64,000 bases of DNA from Thermobifida alba (GTDB taxonomy: Bacteria; Actinomycetota; Actinomycetes; Streptosporangiales; Streptosporangiaceae), in assembly GCF_023208015.1 (NCBI RefSeq), contig NZ_CP051627.1, positions 3,702,422-3,766,421 on the forward strand, written 5' to 3'. Below, piece after piece: positions 1-8,726 of this stretch. A program made the translations under genes and the position numbers. The stretch's first letter is position 1, and the number at the start of each line of letters is the position of its first letter. The notes beneath the pieces were generated by a model, which saw only the letters and a program-made list of their open reading frames with translations, did no database searches and had not been told where the DNA came from.

Positions 1-208
1 ACGCGTCTCCGACCCCCCGAAGAAAATTCAAAAACTTCATGAGATGCTCCGATTCATATCAATTCTTCGTAAAATCGCTGACGGGCGACACGAACCGGTG
101 TTGTTCCCTCCGTCCGTTCGACGCATCACGCGAGAACGGGTTTTCCGCCGCGTCGCACAGCCGCGGTGACCAGGCCCGCGAGGCACGCGAACGCGAAGGG
201 GAGAGCAC

Positions 209-916
209 ATGGACGACCGTCTCGACCAGGTCGGCGACGGTACTTCGCCGCCCGGCGGACTCTCGGAGGACGACCACGGGAAAGAGCCGCCGGACCCCGG
301 ACCCAAGAAACGTTCCGTGATTCTCCGCGTCCTCTCCGCACTGTTCCGGATCACCGTGACGATTCTCGTGCTCGTCGCACTGGCGATCGTCTTCTCCGTG
401 TCGGTGCTGCCCCGTGTCACCGGCGCCCAGGCCCTGATCGTGCTCAGCGGCAGCATGGAACCCACCCTCCCGGTCGGCTCGGTGGTGATCGCCGGCCCCG
501 TGGCGCCCGACGAGGTCGAGGTGGGCGACATCATCACGTTCACCCACGCCGCCCCGGCCCAGACGGAGGTCGCCGAGTCCGCCTCCGCCCCCCTGGTGAC
601 CCACCGGGTGATCGACGTCGAGACGACCGCCGAGGGCACGTTCTTCCACACCCAGGGGGACGCCAACACGGTCCCCGACGACCCCCCGGTCCCCGCCGCC
701 GACGTCCAGGGGAGGGTGTGGTACCACATCCCCTACTTCGGCTACGCCCAGCAGGCCCTGGTCCAGGGGCCGACCCTCGTCTACGTTCTGGCCGGTCTGC
801 TCTTCGTCTTCGGCATCTGGCTGCTCAGCGTGGCGCTCGGCGACGACGAGCCGTCCGACGACGACCGGCCGCGGCCGGTCCCCCCGGTGGCGGGCGGAGG
901 GGGCGCGTCCCGATGA
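209..916 (+). CDS. Signal peptidase I, S26B (SipW/archaeal) type
   Basis: This is a membrane-bound serine protease that removes signal peptides from exported proteins. A cytoplasmic, acidic and proline-rich N-terminus (about residues 1-35) is followed by a transmembrane helix (about 38-68). The catalytic-serine motif SGSMEPTL comes next, with Ser82 in the G-S-M position, and LVTHRV supplies His132. A His instead of the bacterial Lys places it in the S26B (ER/archaeal/SipW-like) class. A second hydrophobic segment (about 185-210) and an acidic, proline-rich tail complete it. The ATG at 209 follows GAAGGGGAGAG, a good ribosome site. S26B enzymes in Gram-positives often serve a restricted set of substrates; none is evident next to it, although a two-component system starts 40 bp downstream. 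Confidence 0.88.
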   Translation: MDDRLDQVGDGTSPPGGLSEDDHGKEPPDPGPKKRSVILRVLSALFRITVTILVLVALAIVFSVSVLPRVTGAQALIVLSGSMEPTLPVGSVVIAGPVAPDEVEVGDIITFTHAAPAQTEVAESASAPLVTHRVIDVETTAEGTFFHTQGDANTVPDDPPVPAADVQGRVWYHIPYFGYAQQALVQGPTLVYVLAGLLFVFGIWLLSVALGDDEPSDDDRPRPVPPVAGGGGASR

Positions 917-956
917 GCCTTCCCGCTCTGCCCCCGTAGTGAAGGACGGTTGCACC

Positions 957-2401
957 GTGCGCAGACTCGTTGTGGAAGCAGGCGTCCTGCTGGCGCTGGT
1001 CATCGGCAGCGCGCTCACGCTCTCCGCCCTGGAGCCCTGGGTCTCGCTGACCTCCGGGGCGATGGCGACCATGGCGATGTTCGCGGCGGCCACCGCGGTG
1101 GCCGCCGGATTCGCCGCCGAACTGGTCACCCGGCTCTCCGAACAGCCCTCGCTGCGCCGGATCGCGGCCGCGATGATGCTCTACGGCATGGTGGTCATCC
1201 CCCCACGGCCTCGGGGCTGGCCGCCGCCACCGTCGACACCATCGTGGTGGCCACGATCCGGCACACCGGCACGCTGCTGACGATCGGTCTGCTGCTGCTC
1301 GCGGTGGTCCCCTTCGACCGGCCCCGCCCCTGGCCGATGCGTCCGCTGCGGACGCCGGCGACCGGTCTGCGCGGCCTGTTCGTCGCAACGGTGTGCTCCC
1401 TGGCCGCGGGGGCGGTCGCCGCGGTGTTCCCCGAAACCGCCCACCTGGTGGTCCGCTCGCCCTTCCTGCTCTACGGCGCCGCGCTGCTGTGGCTGCACGT
1501 CGCGTTGACGACCCTGGTGACGGGACTGCTGCGGCGGCACCGCATGCGGGTGTGGACCGGTTTCGGACAGCTCGCCATCGTCCTGGGGCACGCGCCCCGG
1601 TTCTGGAGCGGCGACCCGCTGCTGTACTCGCCGCTGCTGGTCCCGGCGATCCGCGCGCTGGGCACGACCCTGGTCCTGCTGGCCGTGCTCCAGGTCGCCT
1701 ACCGGACCTACCAGCGGTTCCACCTCGACCGGGAGCGACTCGCCAAGGCCGAGGCCGAGGCCGTCGAGGCACGCGAGCGGCTGTCGACGCAGGCGCACGA
1801 ACTCCGCAACGCCCTGGCCGGGGTGGACGGCGCGGCGCAGCTGCTCACCATGGACGACCCGGAAGGGAGGGTCGACCGCGCCGCCCTGCGCGCCGCGCTG
1901 TCGGCGGAACTGAACCGGATGCGGGCCATGCTGTCCCCGCAGTCGGAGCAGAACCGCCAGGAGCGGACCCGGCTCCGGCCGCTGCTGGAGCAGCTGGTGC
2001 TGATCCGGCGCGGCAACGGCACCCGGATCGACCTCACGGTGGACCAGGACCTCGTCGTCGACATGCCCCAGGACGCCATCGCACAGGTGGTCACCAACAT
2101 CCTCGCGAACTGCGAACGGCACGCCCCCGGCGCGCACGTGTGGGTGGAGGCCCATCGGCGCGGCGACACGGTGCGGGTGCGGGTCCAGGACGACGGCCCG
2201 GGCATCCCGCCCGGACAGGAGAGCGAGGTGGTGCGGCGCGGCGTCAGGGGCAGCGGCTCGGTCGGGGACGGCATCGGTCTGGCCGTGTGCCAGGACCTGC
2301 TCGCGGCCCACGGGGGACGGCTGCGGATCGCCCCGAACCGCCCGGACCGCTCCGGCTGCACCGTCCTCATCGACCTGCCCGTGAAGTCGCGTTCGGGATA
2401 G
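957..2401 (+). CDS. Membrane sensor histidine kinase, frame broken at a C-run near 1199-1204
   Basis: This is a multi-pass sensor kinase. The GTG at 957 follows GAAGGA at good spacing. The N-terminal half consists of hydrophobic helices. The first part (957 to about 1198) and the remainder (about 1205-2401) lie in different frames, and both look coding. They would join if the C6 run at 1199-1204 were C7. The C-terminal part has an H-box (AHELRNALAG), an N-box (NILANCERHAPG), a G1 box (DDGPGIPPG) and a G2 box (GDGIGLAV), so the catalytic core is intact. It lies 114 bp ahead of a LuxR-type regulator, its probable partner. The break may be a sequencing error (see findings) or a real loss; without correction no proper start exists for the kinase half. 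The signal sensed is unknown. Confidence 0.8.
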
Positions 2402-2515
2402 TCGTCCGCATCGGACCGCCCTGTCCCCGCGGTCCCTCCTCCCGGCGGAACGGGTCGGGCCGTCCCGCCGAACCGTCCGCCACACCCACCCCCACCACGA
2501 GTAACGGGAGCGGCA

Positions 2516-3193
2516 ATGCCCACCCCTGACCGCCCGGTCTCCCCGTCGGTCCTCATCGTCGACGACCACGAACTGTTCAGCGCCGCCGTCGAGATGACAC
2601 TGCGCGGCCGAGGCATCAACGCGGTACGCGCCCCCTCCCTGGCCCCGCCGGACGTGCTCGCCCAGGCCGCCGAACTCCGGCCGTCGCTGGTCCTGCTCGA
2701 CCTGGACCTGGGCAACGACGCCGCGGGACGCCCCCTGGACGGCGTGACGCTGGCGCGGGACCTGAACCGCGACGGCTGGCAGGTCCTACTGGTCACCGGA
2801 AGCACCGAACGGCAGCGGATCGCCGAGGCGCTCGCGGCCGGGGCCGCGGCCTGGCTGTCCAAGTCGGTGCCCTTCGAGGACCTGATCTACGCCATCCTCG
2901 ACGGTTTCGCGGGCCGGCCGATGATGGACCCCGCCGAGCGGCAGGAGCTGCTGTCCGAGTACCGCGCCCGGCAGGCGCAGCGGCGCGCCACCAAGCAGAT
3001 GTTCGACCAGTTGACCAAGCGGGAACGCCAGGTGCTCGCCGCGCTGGTGGAGGGCAAACGCGCCAAGGTGATCGCCGAGGAGTCGTACGTCTCGATCGCC
3101 ACGGTCCGCTCCCAGATCCGGTCGATCCTGGCCAAGCTCAACGTGAAATCCCAGCTCGAAGCGGTCGCGCTGGCGAAGGAGCAGGACGGGTAG
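2516..3193 (+). CDS. LuxR/NarL-family response regulator
   Basis: This is a two-domain response regulator. The receiver domain starts with VLIVDDHE, has its phospho-acceptor in LVLLDLDLG, and has the conserved Thr and Lys in LLVTGS and LSKS. A LuxR-type helix-turn-helix follows (about residues 160-215, LTKRERQVLAALVEGKRAKVIAEE). It lies just downstream of the frameshifted membrane kinase in the same direction, so it is probably the output partner of that kinase. It differs clearly from the two DevR-like regulators elsewhere in the window, for example in the insert after the acceptor Asp (GNDAAGRPLDG). A 13-bp terminator-like hairpin closes the unit about 110 bp downstream. Confidence 0.88.
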   Translation: MPTPDRPVSPSVLIVDDHELFSAAVEMTLRGRGINAVRAPSLAPPDVLAQAAELRPSLVLLDLDLGNDAAGRPLDGVTLARDLNRDGWQVLLVTGSTERQRIAEALAAGAAAWLSKSVPFEDLIYAILDGFAGRPMMDPAERQELLSEYRARQAQRRATKQMFDQLTKRERQVLAALVEGKRAKVIAEESYVSIATVRSQIRSILAKLNVKSQLEAVALAKEQDG

Positions 3194-3302
3194 ACCGCCG
3201 GCGCCCCGTGTTCTCCCCCGGGGGAGGGGAAGGCGAAGATTTCTCGCCGCCCGGTGTTTGGACCCCCGCTCCAGGGTCAGGACCTCTACCGGGGGGATGG
3301 CA

Positions 3303-3340
3303 GCGGGCGGTGGTTTCCGGGGGGATGAACCACCGCCCGC
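3303..3340 (+). terminator. Hairpin terminator after the response regulator
   Basis: A perfect 13-bp inverted repeat occupies 3303-3315 and 3328-3340, around a 12-nt loop. A pyrimidine-rich CTTCTCTTTC follows. It lies 110 bp after the response regulator stop and before a converging gene. Confidence 0.7.
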
Positions 3341-3478
3341 CTTCTCTTTCCGCGTCTGCGGCGGCCTCCGGGGCACGGCCCCGACCGGGGCCGCCGCTCC
3401 GCCCCGGCGCCGCGCGGGGAGGGACCACGGGCGTCCGCGAGGACGGCGGTTCCGGACCCCGGCCGCGGCCAACGGGGG

Positions 3479-3847
3479 TCAGGTCCCCAGGTAGTACTCC
3501 CGGGAGGGACGGGTCAGCACCAGCACGACCACCGCCACGGGCAGGGCAAGCTGGGTGAGCGCGACCCCCTGGGCAGCCGAGAGCAGTGTGGCGGCGACGG
3601 TCAGCACCTGCACGACGATGACGGCGGCCAGCACCGGCCAGCCGTGGCGGCGCATGAGCAGTCCCAGAACCAGTTGCGCACCGCCGGACGTCCCGGCGGC
3701 CACCAGGTGGCTGGTCGCCTCCGCGGCGGACGCCACGCCCAGCAACTGCACGGCGTTCTGCACGAAGATGAGGCCGGCCAGGACGAAGACCAGGATTCTG
3801 GCCCAGCGGACCGGCCCGGGTAGCACGTCGTGCACTGCTCTCTCCAC
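3479..3847 (-). CDS. Small integral membrane protein, function unknown
   Basis: This 122-residue protein is almost entirely hydrophobic. Four probable transmembrane helices lie at about residues 15-35, 44-62, 70-90 and 95-113. It has no signal peptide cleavage site and no recognisable catalytic motif. It ends in a short polar tail (TRPSREYYLGT). The gene directly upstream on the same strand (ending at 3863) encodes a soluble hypothetical protein and is separated by only 15 bp, so the two are probably co-transcribed. I do not recognise the family. The fold resembles the four-helix DoxX/DUF-type small membrane proteins only in outline. Confidence 0.6.
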   Translation of the reverse strand: MERAVHDVLPGPVRWARILVFVLAGLIFVQNAVQLLGVASAAEATSHLVAAGTSGGAQLVLGLLMRRHGWPVLAAVIVVQVLTVAATLLSAAQGVALTQLALPVAVVVLVLTRPSREYYLGT

Positions 3848-3862
3848 TGTCTCGTGTCCCGC

Positions 3863-4300
3863 TCAGCGCCGACCGGGGCCGGGTGCCCCCGGCCGGGGGC
3901 CCGCTCCGGGAATCCGCCGCGGCAACTGTCCTTCCGGGGGGTGGTGGACGGACTGCTCGACCGGAGGAGCCGCCTCGGAAGAGGTCGGCCGGGGCCGTGC
4001 CCGCCACTGCTCCTGCTCGTCCTGGAACTGCTGGTAGGAATCGTCGAGGTCGTCGAACTCGACCAGCACGCCCCTGCTGGTGACAGTGGCCCGGGTCGCG
4101 CGTTTGAGGTGCTTGCCCGCGACCTTGCCCGCCGCGACGGTGCGTTGCCGGTCCCGGTCGGTGGCCGCGTCCAGAATGACACGGGAATGGTCGCGCAGTC
4201 CGTCCGTGATCCGTTCGACCAGATCGGGTTGCCGCTCGTGGTCGGACACGGCTGGCAACCGGAAGGGCTCGCCGGTCGAGGAGAAGGGGGAGACAGGCAT
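3863..4300 (-). CDS. Hypothetical soluble protein
   Basis: The open frame could begin as far upstream as 4504. Protein-like sequence starts at the ATG at 4300 (MPVSPFSSTGEPFRLP), and the upstream part looks like non-coding translation. The core (about residues 15-85) is charged and helical with no transmembrane segment, including VERITDGLRDHSRVILDAA and GVLVEFDDLDDSYQQFQDEQ. The tail is rich in proline and arginine. It is followed at 15 bp by a small membrane protein gene, so the pair may form a unit. No known domain is recognised, and the start is uncertain. Confidence 0.5.
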   Translation of the reverse strand: MPVSPFSSTGEPFRLPAVSDHERQPDLVERITDGLRDHSRVILDAATDRDRQRTVAAGKVAGKHLKRATRATVTSRGVLVEFDDLDDSYQQFQDEQEQWRARPRPTSSEAAPPVEQSVHHPPEGQLPRRIPGAGPRPGAPGPGRR

Positions 4301-4604
4301 CCAGAAGTCCGGTTTCACACGCTGAGTCGCCGTTGTTGTCGGTCCACTGAATCCAGGCGGTGAACAGCGGCAACAGAGCCGGTCACCGTGATTCCCCTCC
4401 ACCCTAAGCCACCGGGGAACGGTGTTTTTCGCGCGGTACCGATCTGTAACCTGGGCTGTCCGATAACGGTCCCCTCGCCGTGCATTCCCCATGAGGAATC
4501 TCATAGGATCGGCTCCCAGTCACCTCTTGTCACCTGTTGTGCCTTTGATCCGGTGCCCTGGCACGTTGACTCCCCGGAGTCCCACACCCCTCGTGGAAGC
4601 CCCC

Positions 4605-5861
4605 ATGTCCGACGACGCCCCCACGCCTGCCGCCTCCTCCACGGACTCCCCGCCACCGCGCCGCCGCAGCAGACGGCGGGTGGTGGTGTGGACCTCCCTG
4701 TGCCTGGCCGCAGCCCTGATCGCCTGCCTCGGCACGGCCTACGTCTACTACCGGTCGCTCCGCGCCAACATGGTCCACCACGACCTGACCGCCCTCCTGC
4801 CCGAGGAAGAGCGTCCGCCGAAGATCGGTGACGCCGTCAACATCCTCTTCATCGGCTCCGACGGCCGGGAGGGGGGCAACGCCGCCTACGGCGGCCGGGA
4901 CTTCGTCGGCGAGCGCTCCGACTCCCTGCTGCTGGCGCACATCTCCCCCGACAACGGGGTCATCGTCGTCAGCTTCCCCCGCGACTCGCTGGTGAACCTG
5001 CCCGACTGCGACCCGTACGGGGAGACCGAGGGAACCTACGGCTACTACGGCATGATCAACGCGGCGCTGTTCCACGGCGGACCGCCGTGCGTGGTCAAGA
5101 CGATCGAGTCGCTCACCCAGATCCGCGTCGACCACTTCGTGCACCTGAGCTTCGTGGGCTTCCGGGAGATGGTGGACTCGATCGGCGGGGTGGAGATGTG
5201 CATCCCCGAACCCATGCACGACCAGCGCGCCAAACTCGACCTGGAGGCGGGCACCCAGGTGCTGGACGGTGAGCAGGCGCTCGCTTTCGTCCGGGCCCGC
5301 TACGAGATCGGCGACGGCGGCGACCTGGGCCGCATCGACCGCCAGCAGATGTTCCTCGGCGCGTTGGCCTCCCAGGTGCTCAGCAGCAGGGTGCTGGCCA
5401 ACCCCGTCAAGCTGAACGCGCTGCTCGACTCGGTCACCCGGTACACCGCGACCGACGCGGAACTGACCCTGGACACCATGCTGTCGATCGGGTTCACCCT
5501 GTCCGACGTCGAACCGCGGAACATCACCTTCTACACGGTGCCGTCCTGGCCCGCCCCCTGGGACCCGAACCGGGTGGTCTGGAACGAGGAGAAGGCCGCG
5601 CGCCTGTTCCACGCGATCAACGAGGACGAACCGGTGGACGACGCGCTGCTGGAGACCGGGCGGCCGCAGGCCGAGCCGAGCCCGTCGGCCGACCTCACCC
5701 CGTCCTACCCGGCCGAGCCCTCCACCGACCCCTCGGTCCACCACGAACCGGTCCCGTCCGCGACTCCCCACGACGCGATCGAGGGACGCGACGCGACCGC
5801 CAACCCGTGTGTCAACGGTCTGGGCCTGGGCACGGAGACCACCGGAACGCAGGGGTGGTGA
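4605..5861 (+). CDS. LytR-CpsA-Psr (LCP) family cell-wall glycopolymer ligase
   Basis: LCP enzymes transfer undecaprenyl-linked glycopolymers (teichoic acid, arabinogalactan or capsule) onto peptidoglycan outside the membrane. The protein has a basic N-terminus (RRRSRRR), one transmembrane helix (about residues 26-48) and an extracytoplasmic LCP domain (about 80-335). The domain contains NILFIGSDGR, the Arg/Asp motif RSDSLLLAHIS, and VSFPRDSLVNLP. Two further stretches, ALAFVRARYEIGDGGDLGRIDRQQ, carry the conserved arginines. A proline/serine-rich tail of about 60 residues ends the protein. I chose ATG 4605 because GGAAG lies 6-10 bp upstream; an in-frame ATG at 4491 would add 38 residues lacking protein character. 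It stands alone, and a 15-bp-stem hairpin follows. Confidence 0.9.
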   Translation: MSDDAPTPAASSTDSPPPRRRSRRRVVVWTSLCLAAALIACLGTAYVYYRSLRANMVHHDLTALLPEEERPPKIGDAVNILFIGSDGREGGNAAYGGRDFVGERSDSLLLAHISPDNGVIVVSFPRDSLVNLPDCDPYGETEGTYGYYGMINAALFHGGPPCVVKTIESLTQIRVDHFVHLSFVGFREMVDSIGGVEMCIPEPMHDQRAKLDLEAGTQVLDGEQALAFVRARYEIGDGGDLGRIDRQQMFLGALASQVLSSRVLANPVKLNALLDSVTRYTATDAELTLDTMLSIGFTLSDVEPRNITFYTVPSWPAPWDPNRVVWNEEKAARLFHAINEDEPVDDALLETGRPQAEPSPSADLTPSYPAEPSTDPSVHHEPVPSATPHDAIEGRDATANPCVNGLGLGTETTGTQGW

Positions 5862-5904
5862 CGCCGCCGGCCGGCCGTCGGGGAAGCGGGGAGGAAAGGA
5901 AACG

Positions 5905-5942
5905 GCGGGGACGGCCGGGTCCGCGCTCCCGGCCGTCCCCGC
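5905..5942 (+). terminator. Hairpin terminator after the LCP gene
   Basis: A perfect 15-bp GC-rich inverted repeat occupies 5905-5919 and 5928-5942, with an 8-nt loop. It lies 43 bp after the LCP stop. There is no U-tract, which is usual for actinomycete terminators. Confidence 0.65.
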
Positions 5943-6216
5943 GAGGGGCGCTCAACGGCTGTGGAGTCTGCCCGGTACAGCCGAAGTGAGGAGTTCTTTC
6001 GCGCCCGCCCCGTCGGGGGCTTTCTTGACGGCGGTCGAGGACCGCACTCTCGACCGCCACCATCAGTCAACCCCAGACCGAGGGGGCGCGGCATCGGCAC
6101 AAAGACCGCATACGGCCGGGGCTTTGGTCCCAACGGTCCAGGTGAGCACGGTGTTTTCCCCGCAGCGGCTCCCCTTCTGAGCCGTGGTCGTGCTACGGTC
6201 ACTGACCACAGCGAGC

Positions 6217-6252
6217 AACACTTTGAGTAAGCAAAGAACTACTCAAAGTGTT
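6217..6252 (+). promoter_or_regulatory. 13-bp perfect inverted repeat upstream of secreted-protein gene
   Basis: AACACTTTGAGTA (6217-6229) and its exact reverse complement (6240-6252) flank a 10-nt spacer. The element is strikingly AT-rich for this genome. It ends 30 bp before the start codon at 6283, so it is either an operator or a 5'-UTR hairpin. A second, shorter inverted repeat, GTGGTC/GACCAC, sits just upstream (6184-6189 and 6204-6209). No known regulator site is recognised. Confidence 0.7.
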
Positions 6253-6282
6253 CACATGTCGGCGGCACACCCGGAGGACACC

Positions 6283-7041
6283 ATGACGTGGAGGAGACGG
6301 ACGGAGCGCACACCGCGCTTCCGCGGTCTCGGTCGCGCCCTCTGGTCCCTCCCGGTGCGCCGCGCCGTGGCCCTCGGCTGGTTCACCCTGGTCGCCTGGG
6401 TGCTCGGCGCGACGGCCCCGGCGTTCGCCGACACGCTCGACACCCTCACCGAGGTCGCCCTGGTCCCGGAACGGGCCGGGGCGCAGCAGCCTGTCGAGAT
6501 CGCCGACCTGACCGGAACCGTGCAGGACGTGCTCACCCCGGACGACTCCGCCGCGCCGGCGCCGCCGGTCGACCTCCCCCGGGCCGTCGGCCTCGGCCCG
6601 CTGCTCGACCCGGTCGCGGCGGACCCGTCCCCGGCGACGCCGACCGGCCCCCGGTCCGGCTCCCCCGAGACCGGCCGCGCCCCCGCCGAAGCACCCGGCA
6701 CCCCGGACACCTCTCCCCGGCGCTCCCCAGAGTCCGGAGAGGCCGGATCCGGCGCCGCCCCCGCAGCAAGCCCCGTCCTCGACCCCACCGCGTCCGAACC
6801 GGACGCCACCGCCGCGCCCCCGGCCGACCCCGGAACGGAACCGTCCGCGACCGCGGCGTCCGCTCCGCCCCAGCCCGCACAGGCCCAGCAGCAGGGCCCC
6901 TCGTTCCCCGGGGCGCTCGTCGGCTACCTCCCCCGCCCGCCCGCCGCGCCCCGCCGCGACGCACTCACCGCCACGGTCGGCCCGACCGCCGCGTTTCCGA
7001 CCCGACAGCACGCGGCCGACCCCTCCTTCTCCCCCGACTAG
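6283..7041 (+). CDS. Secreted Pro/Ala-rich protein, function unknown
   Basis: The ATG at 6283 is preceded by CCGGAGGACACC, an ideal ribosome site, and was preferred to in-frame ATGs at 6184 and 6256. The first 55 residues form a long Sec-type signal peptide: basic start, hydrophobic core GWFTLVAWVLGATAPAFA, and cleavage after AFA. The mature part has a short ordered stretch (DTLDTLTEVALVPERAGAQQ) and then about 170 residues of low-complexity Pro/Ala/Ser/Thr sequence. It has no sortase motif and no second membrane helix. Together with the next gene, also a secreted protein of unknown role, it may be a cell-surface or developmental product. The perfect inverted repeat just upstream suggests tight control. 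No family is recognised. Confidence 0.65.
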   Translation: MTWRRRTERTPRFRGLGRALWSLPVRRAVALGWFTLVAWVLGATAPAFADTLDTLTEVALVPERAGAQQPVEIADLTGTVQDVLTPDDSAAPAPPVDLPRAVGLGPLLDPVAADPSPATPTGPRSGSPETGRAPAEAPGTPDTSPRRSPESGEAGSGAAPAASPVLDPTASEPDATAAPPADPGTEPSATAASAPPQPAQAQQQGPSFPGALVGYLPRPPAAPRRDALTATVGPTAAFPTRQHAADPSFSPD

Positions 7042-7329
7042 CCGCTCCGGTTCCGGGCCCGCGACCGCGCACCGCCCCGGCGGCCGACCGTCTCCGACCA
7101 CCGGCGACGCGTCCTTCCCGCCCGACCGGCCCGCGGCCCCAGCCCGCTCTGGAAGCTGTCCTGAACTCCGCGCACCCGACCGCCGCGGGGCTCAGGTCAG
7201 CTGAACGGCCCGTCGAACCGCTCGGCTGACGTGTCGGCACGCCGGAGTCGCACCCCACACCCGCCGACTCCCGTCCCGGCCGCACATCTCGTGTTCCTTC
7301 CCCGAACACCGACTCAGTGAGGAGAACCC

Positions 7330-7812
7330 ATGTTCGACACCATCCGCGCCACCGTGAAGACCGTCGTCCTCTCCCTGGGCGCCGCAGGGCTGGTCGCCCT
7401 GGGCGGCGGCGTCGCCTTCGCCGCCGTGCCGACCGCCGAGAACCTCACCGGACCGCTCGGCGGGCTCGGCATCAGCCTGCCCGGTGAGGCAGCGCCCGCG
7501 GACTCGCTGCCGGGCGACCTGGTCGACGACCGGATCGTCCCGATGAGGGCCCCCGTCACCGAGGGCGAGGAGAAGCCGACCGTCTCCGGTGACCTGACCG
7601 TGCTGCCCGAGGGCAAGGACACCGCGCAGGTGCTGCTCGACGAGATCGAACGCCGGTCCGCGGTCCACCAGGAGAGGGCCGGGTCGCTGCTCGGCGGCGC
7701 CGCGCCCGACGTCGTGCCGCAGCGTGACGCCGCCGACCCCGCCGAGACGCTGGGCCTGTCCACCGAGGGCCTGCTCGGCAAGGGGCTGCTGGGCGAGGGC
7801 CTGTCGCTGTAG
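7330..7812 (+). CDS. Small secreted protein, function unknown
   Basis: This 160-residue protein begins at an ATG preceded by GTGAGGAGAACCC. A clear signal peptide covers residues 1-32 (hydrophobic core TVVLSLGAAGLVALGGGVAFA, cleavage after AFAAV). The mature protein is acidic and ends in Leu/Gly-rich repeats (GLLGKGLLGEGLSL). The stretch around residues 85-110 looks helical (DTAQVLLDEIERRSAVHQERAG). It lies 288 bp after another secreted-protein gene on the same strand. A perfect 18-bp hairpin directly follows its stop. I do not recognise a family. Confidence 0.7.
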   Translation: MFDTIRATVKTVVLSLGAAGLVALGGGVAFAAVPTAENLTGPLGGLGISLPGEAAPADSLPGDLVDDRIVPMRAPVTEGEEKPTVSGDLTVLPEGKDTAQVLLDEIERRSAVHQERAGSLLGGAAPDVVPQRDAADPAETLGLSTEGLLGKGLLGEGLSL

Positions 7813-7819
7813 CCCGCCG

Positions 7820-7855
7820 CACCGGCGGCCGGTCCGCGCGGACCGGCCGCCGGTG
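7820..7855. terminator. Bidirectional hairpin terminator
   Basis: A perfect 18-bp inverted repeat occupies 7820-7837 and 7838-7855. It is an uninterrupted palindrome, so the actual loop must open a few central pairs. It lies between the convergent secreted-protein gene (stop 7812) and tenA (stop 7862) and can serve both. Confidence 0.75.
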
Positions 7856-7861
7856 CCCGGG

Positions 7862-8569
7862 TCAGGAACCGTTCGGCGGAGTCCAGTCCTCCAGGGACCA
7901 CGCCATCTCCCAGAACCGGACCTCGTGGTGGCAGCTGGCCACGAACGCCCGCTCCATCCGCTCCCGTTCGGCGGGCCCCGCCTCGGCGGCCGCCCGGTCC
8001 AGCAGCGAACGCGTCCAGGCGAGCTTGTCCGTCTCGTACCGTCCCGCGTAGAAGTCCCACCAGCCGTGGAAGGGGTGGTCGGCGGCCAGCGGCGCCTCCT
8101 CGGTGAACCGCGCCGCGGCCCAGAGGTAGGTCCACGGGCACGGCAGCAGCGCGGCCAGCAGCACACCGAGGGTGTCGCGGCCCGCCGCCATCATGTGGTC
8201 GACGTACGCCTGCGCGCTGGGCGCCAGGTGGTCGACCTGCGCTTCCTCGTAGGAGACGCCCGCGTACTCGCACAGCGCCTCGTGCGCGTGGCTCTCCGCG
8301 CCGAGGATCACCGAAGCGCCGTCGTGGAAGAACCGCATCCACTCCCGGTCCGGGGAGAGCGCCAGCCCCAGGCCGTAGCAGCGGACGTAGGCGGTCAGGT
8401 ACTGGTGGTCCTGACCGACGTAGTGCAGCACCTGTTCCCTGGCGAGGCTGCCCTCGCGCAGGCCCTTGAGGAAGGGATGCTGGTAGAAGGCCTCGAACAG
8501 GTCCGCGTGCCGACGCCCAAGGTCGGCGGTGAAACCGGTCTCACCGGCGGCAACAGGAAGCACGCCCAC
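7862..8569 (-). CDS. tenA: TenA-family aminopyrimidine aminohydrolase / thiaminase II
   Basis: TenA enzymes hydrolyse aminopyrimidines from degraded thiamine so the pyrimidine can be salvaged. The 235-residue length fits the family. The all-helical fold is marked by FYQHPFLKGLREGSL near the N-terminus, QDHQYLTAYVRCYGLGLA, the Cys-containing stretch LPCPWTYLWAA (family nucleophile Cys) and the C-terminal FWEMAW with the conserved Glu. The start is GTG 8569, five bases after GGAGG, which also forms the 3' end of the upstream TPP riboswitch. This layout suggests that thiamine diphosphate closes the ribosome site. The gene stands alone and shares a bidirectional terminator with the convergent secreted-protein gene. 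Confidence 0.93.
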   Translation of the reverse strand: MGVLPVAAGETGFTADLGRRHADLFEAFYQHPFLKGLREGSLAREQVLHYVGQDHQYLTAYVRCYGLGLALSPDREWMRFFHDGASVILGAESHAHEALCEYAGVSYEEAQVDHLAPSAQAYVDHMMAAGRDTLGVLLAALLPCPWTYLWAAARFTEEAPLAADHPFHGWWDFYAGRYETDKLAWTRSLLDRAAAEAGPAERERMERAFVASCHHEVRFWEMAWSLEDWTPPNGS

Positions 8570-8570
8570 C

Positions 8571-8661
8571 GTTCCTCCGCTCGTGCTAACGAGATCAGGT
8601 TCAACGGGTTCGGGCCCCGGCCCGTCTCAGTCCCGCATGGGACACCCCGCGTGGTTACGCC
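8571..8661 (-). ncRNA. TPP riboswitch (THI element) of tenA
   Basis: On the minus strand the conserved blocks appear in order: GCGGGGTG, a short TCCC/GGGA stem, CTGAGA, then TTGAACCTGATCT, GTTAGCAC and GCGGAGGAA. These are the P2-P5 consensus segments of the thiamine-diphosphate riboswitch. Its 3' end contains the GGAGG ribosome site of tenA, so translational control is the likely mechanism. Confidence 0.95.
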
Positions 8662-8726
8662 AGTCACTCTAGCCCTCACCGCGGGGAGGGGGAACGGAGG
8701 GTCTCGCGGAGGAGGAGAGACAGAGG

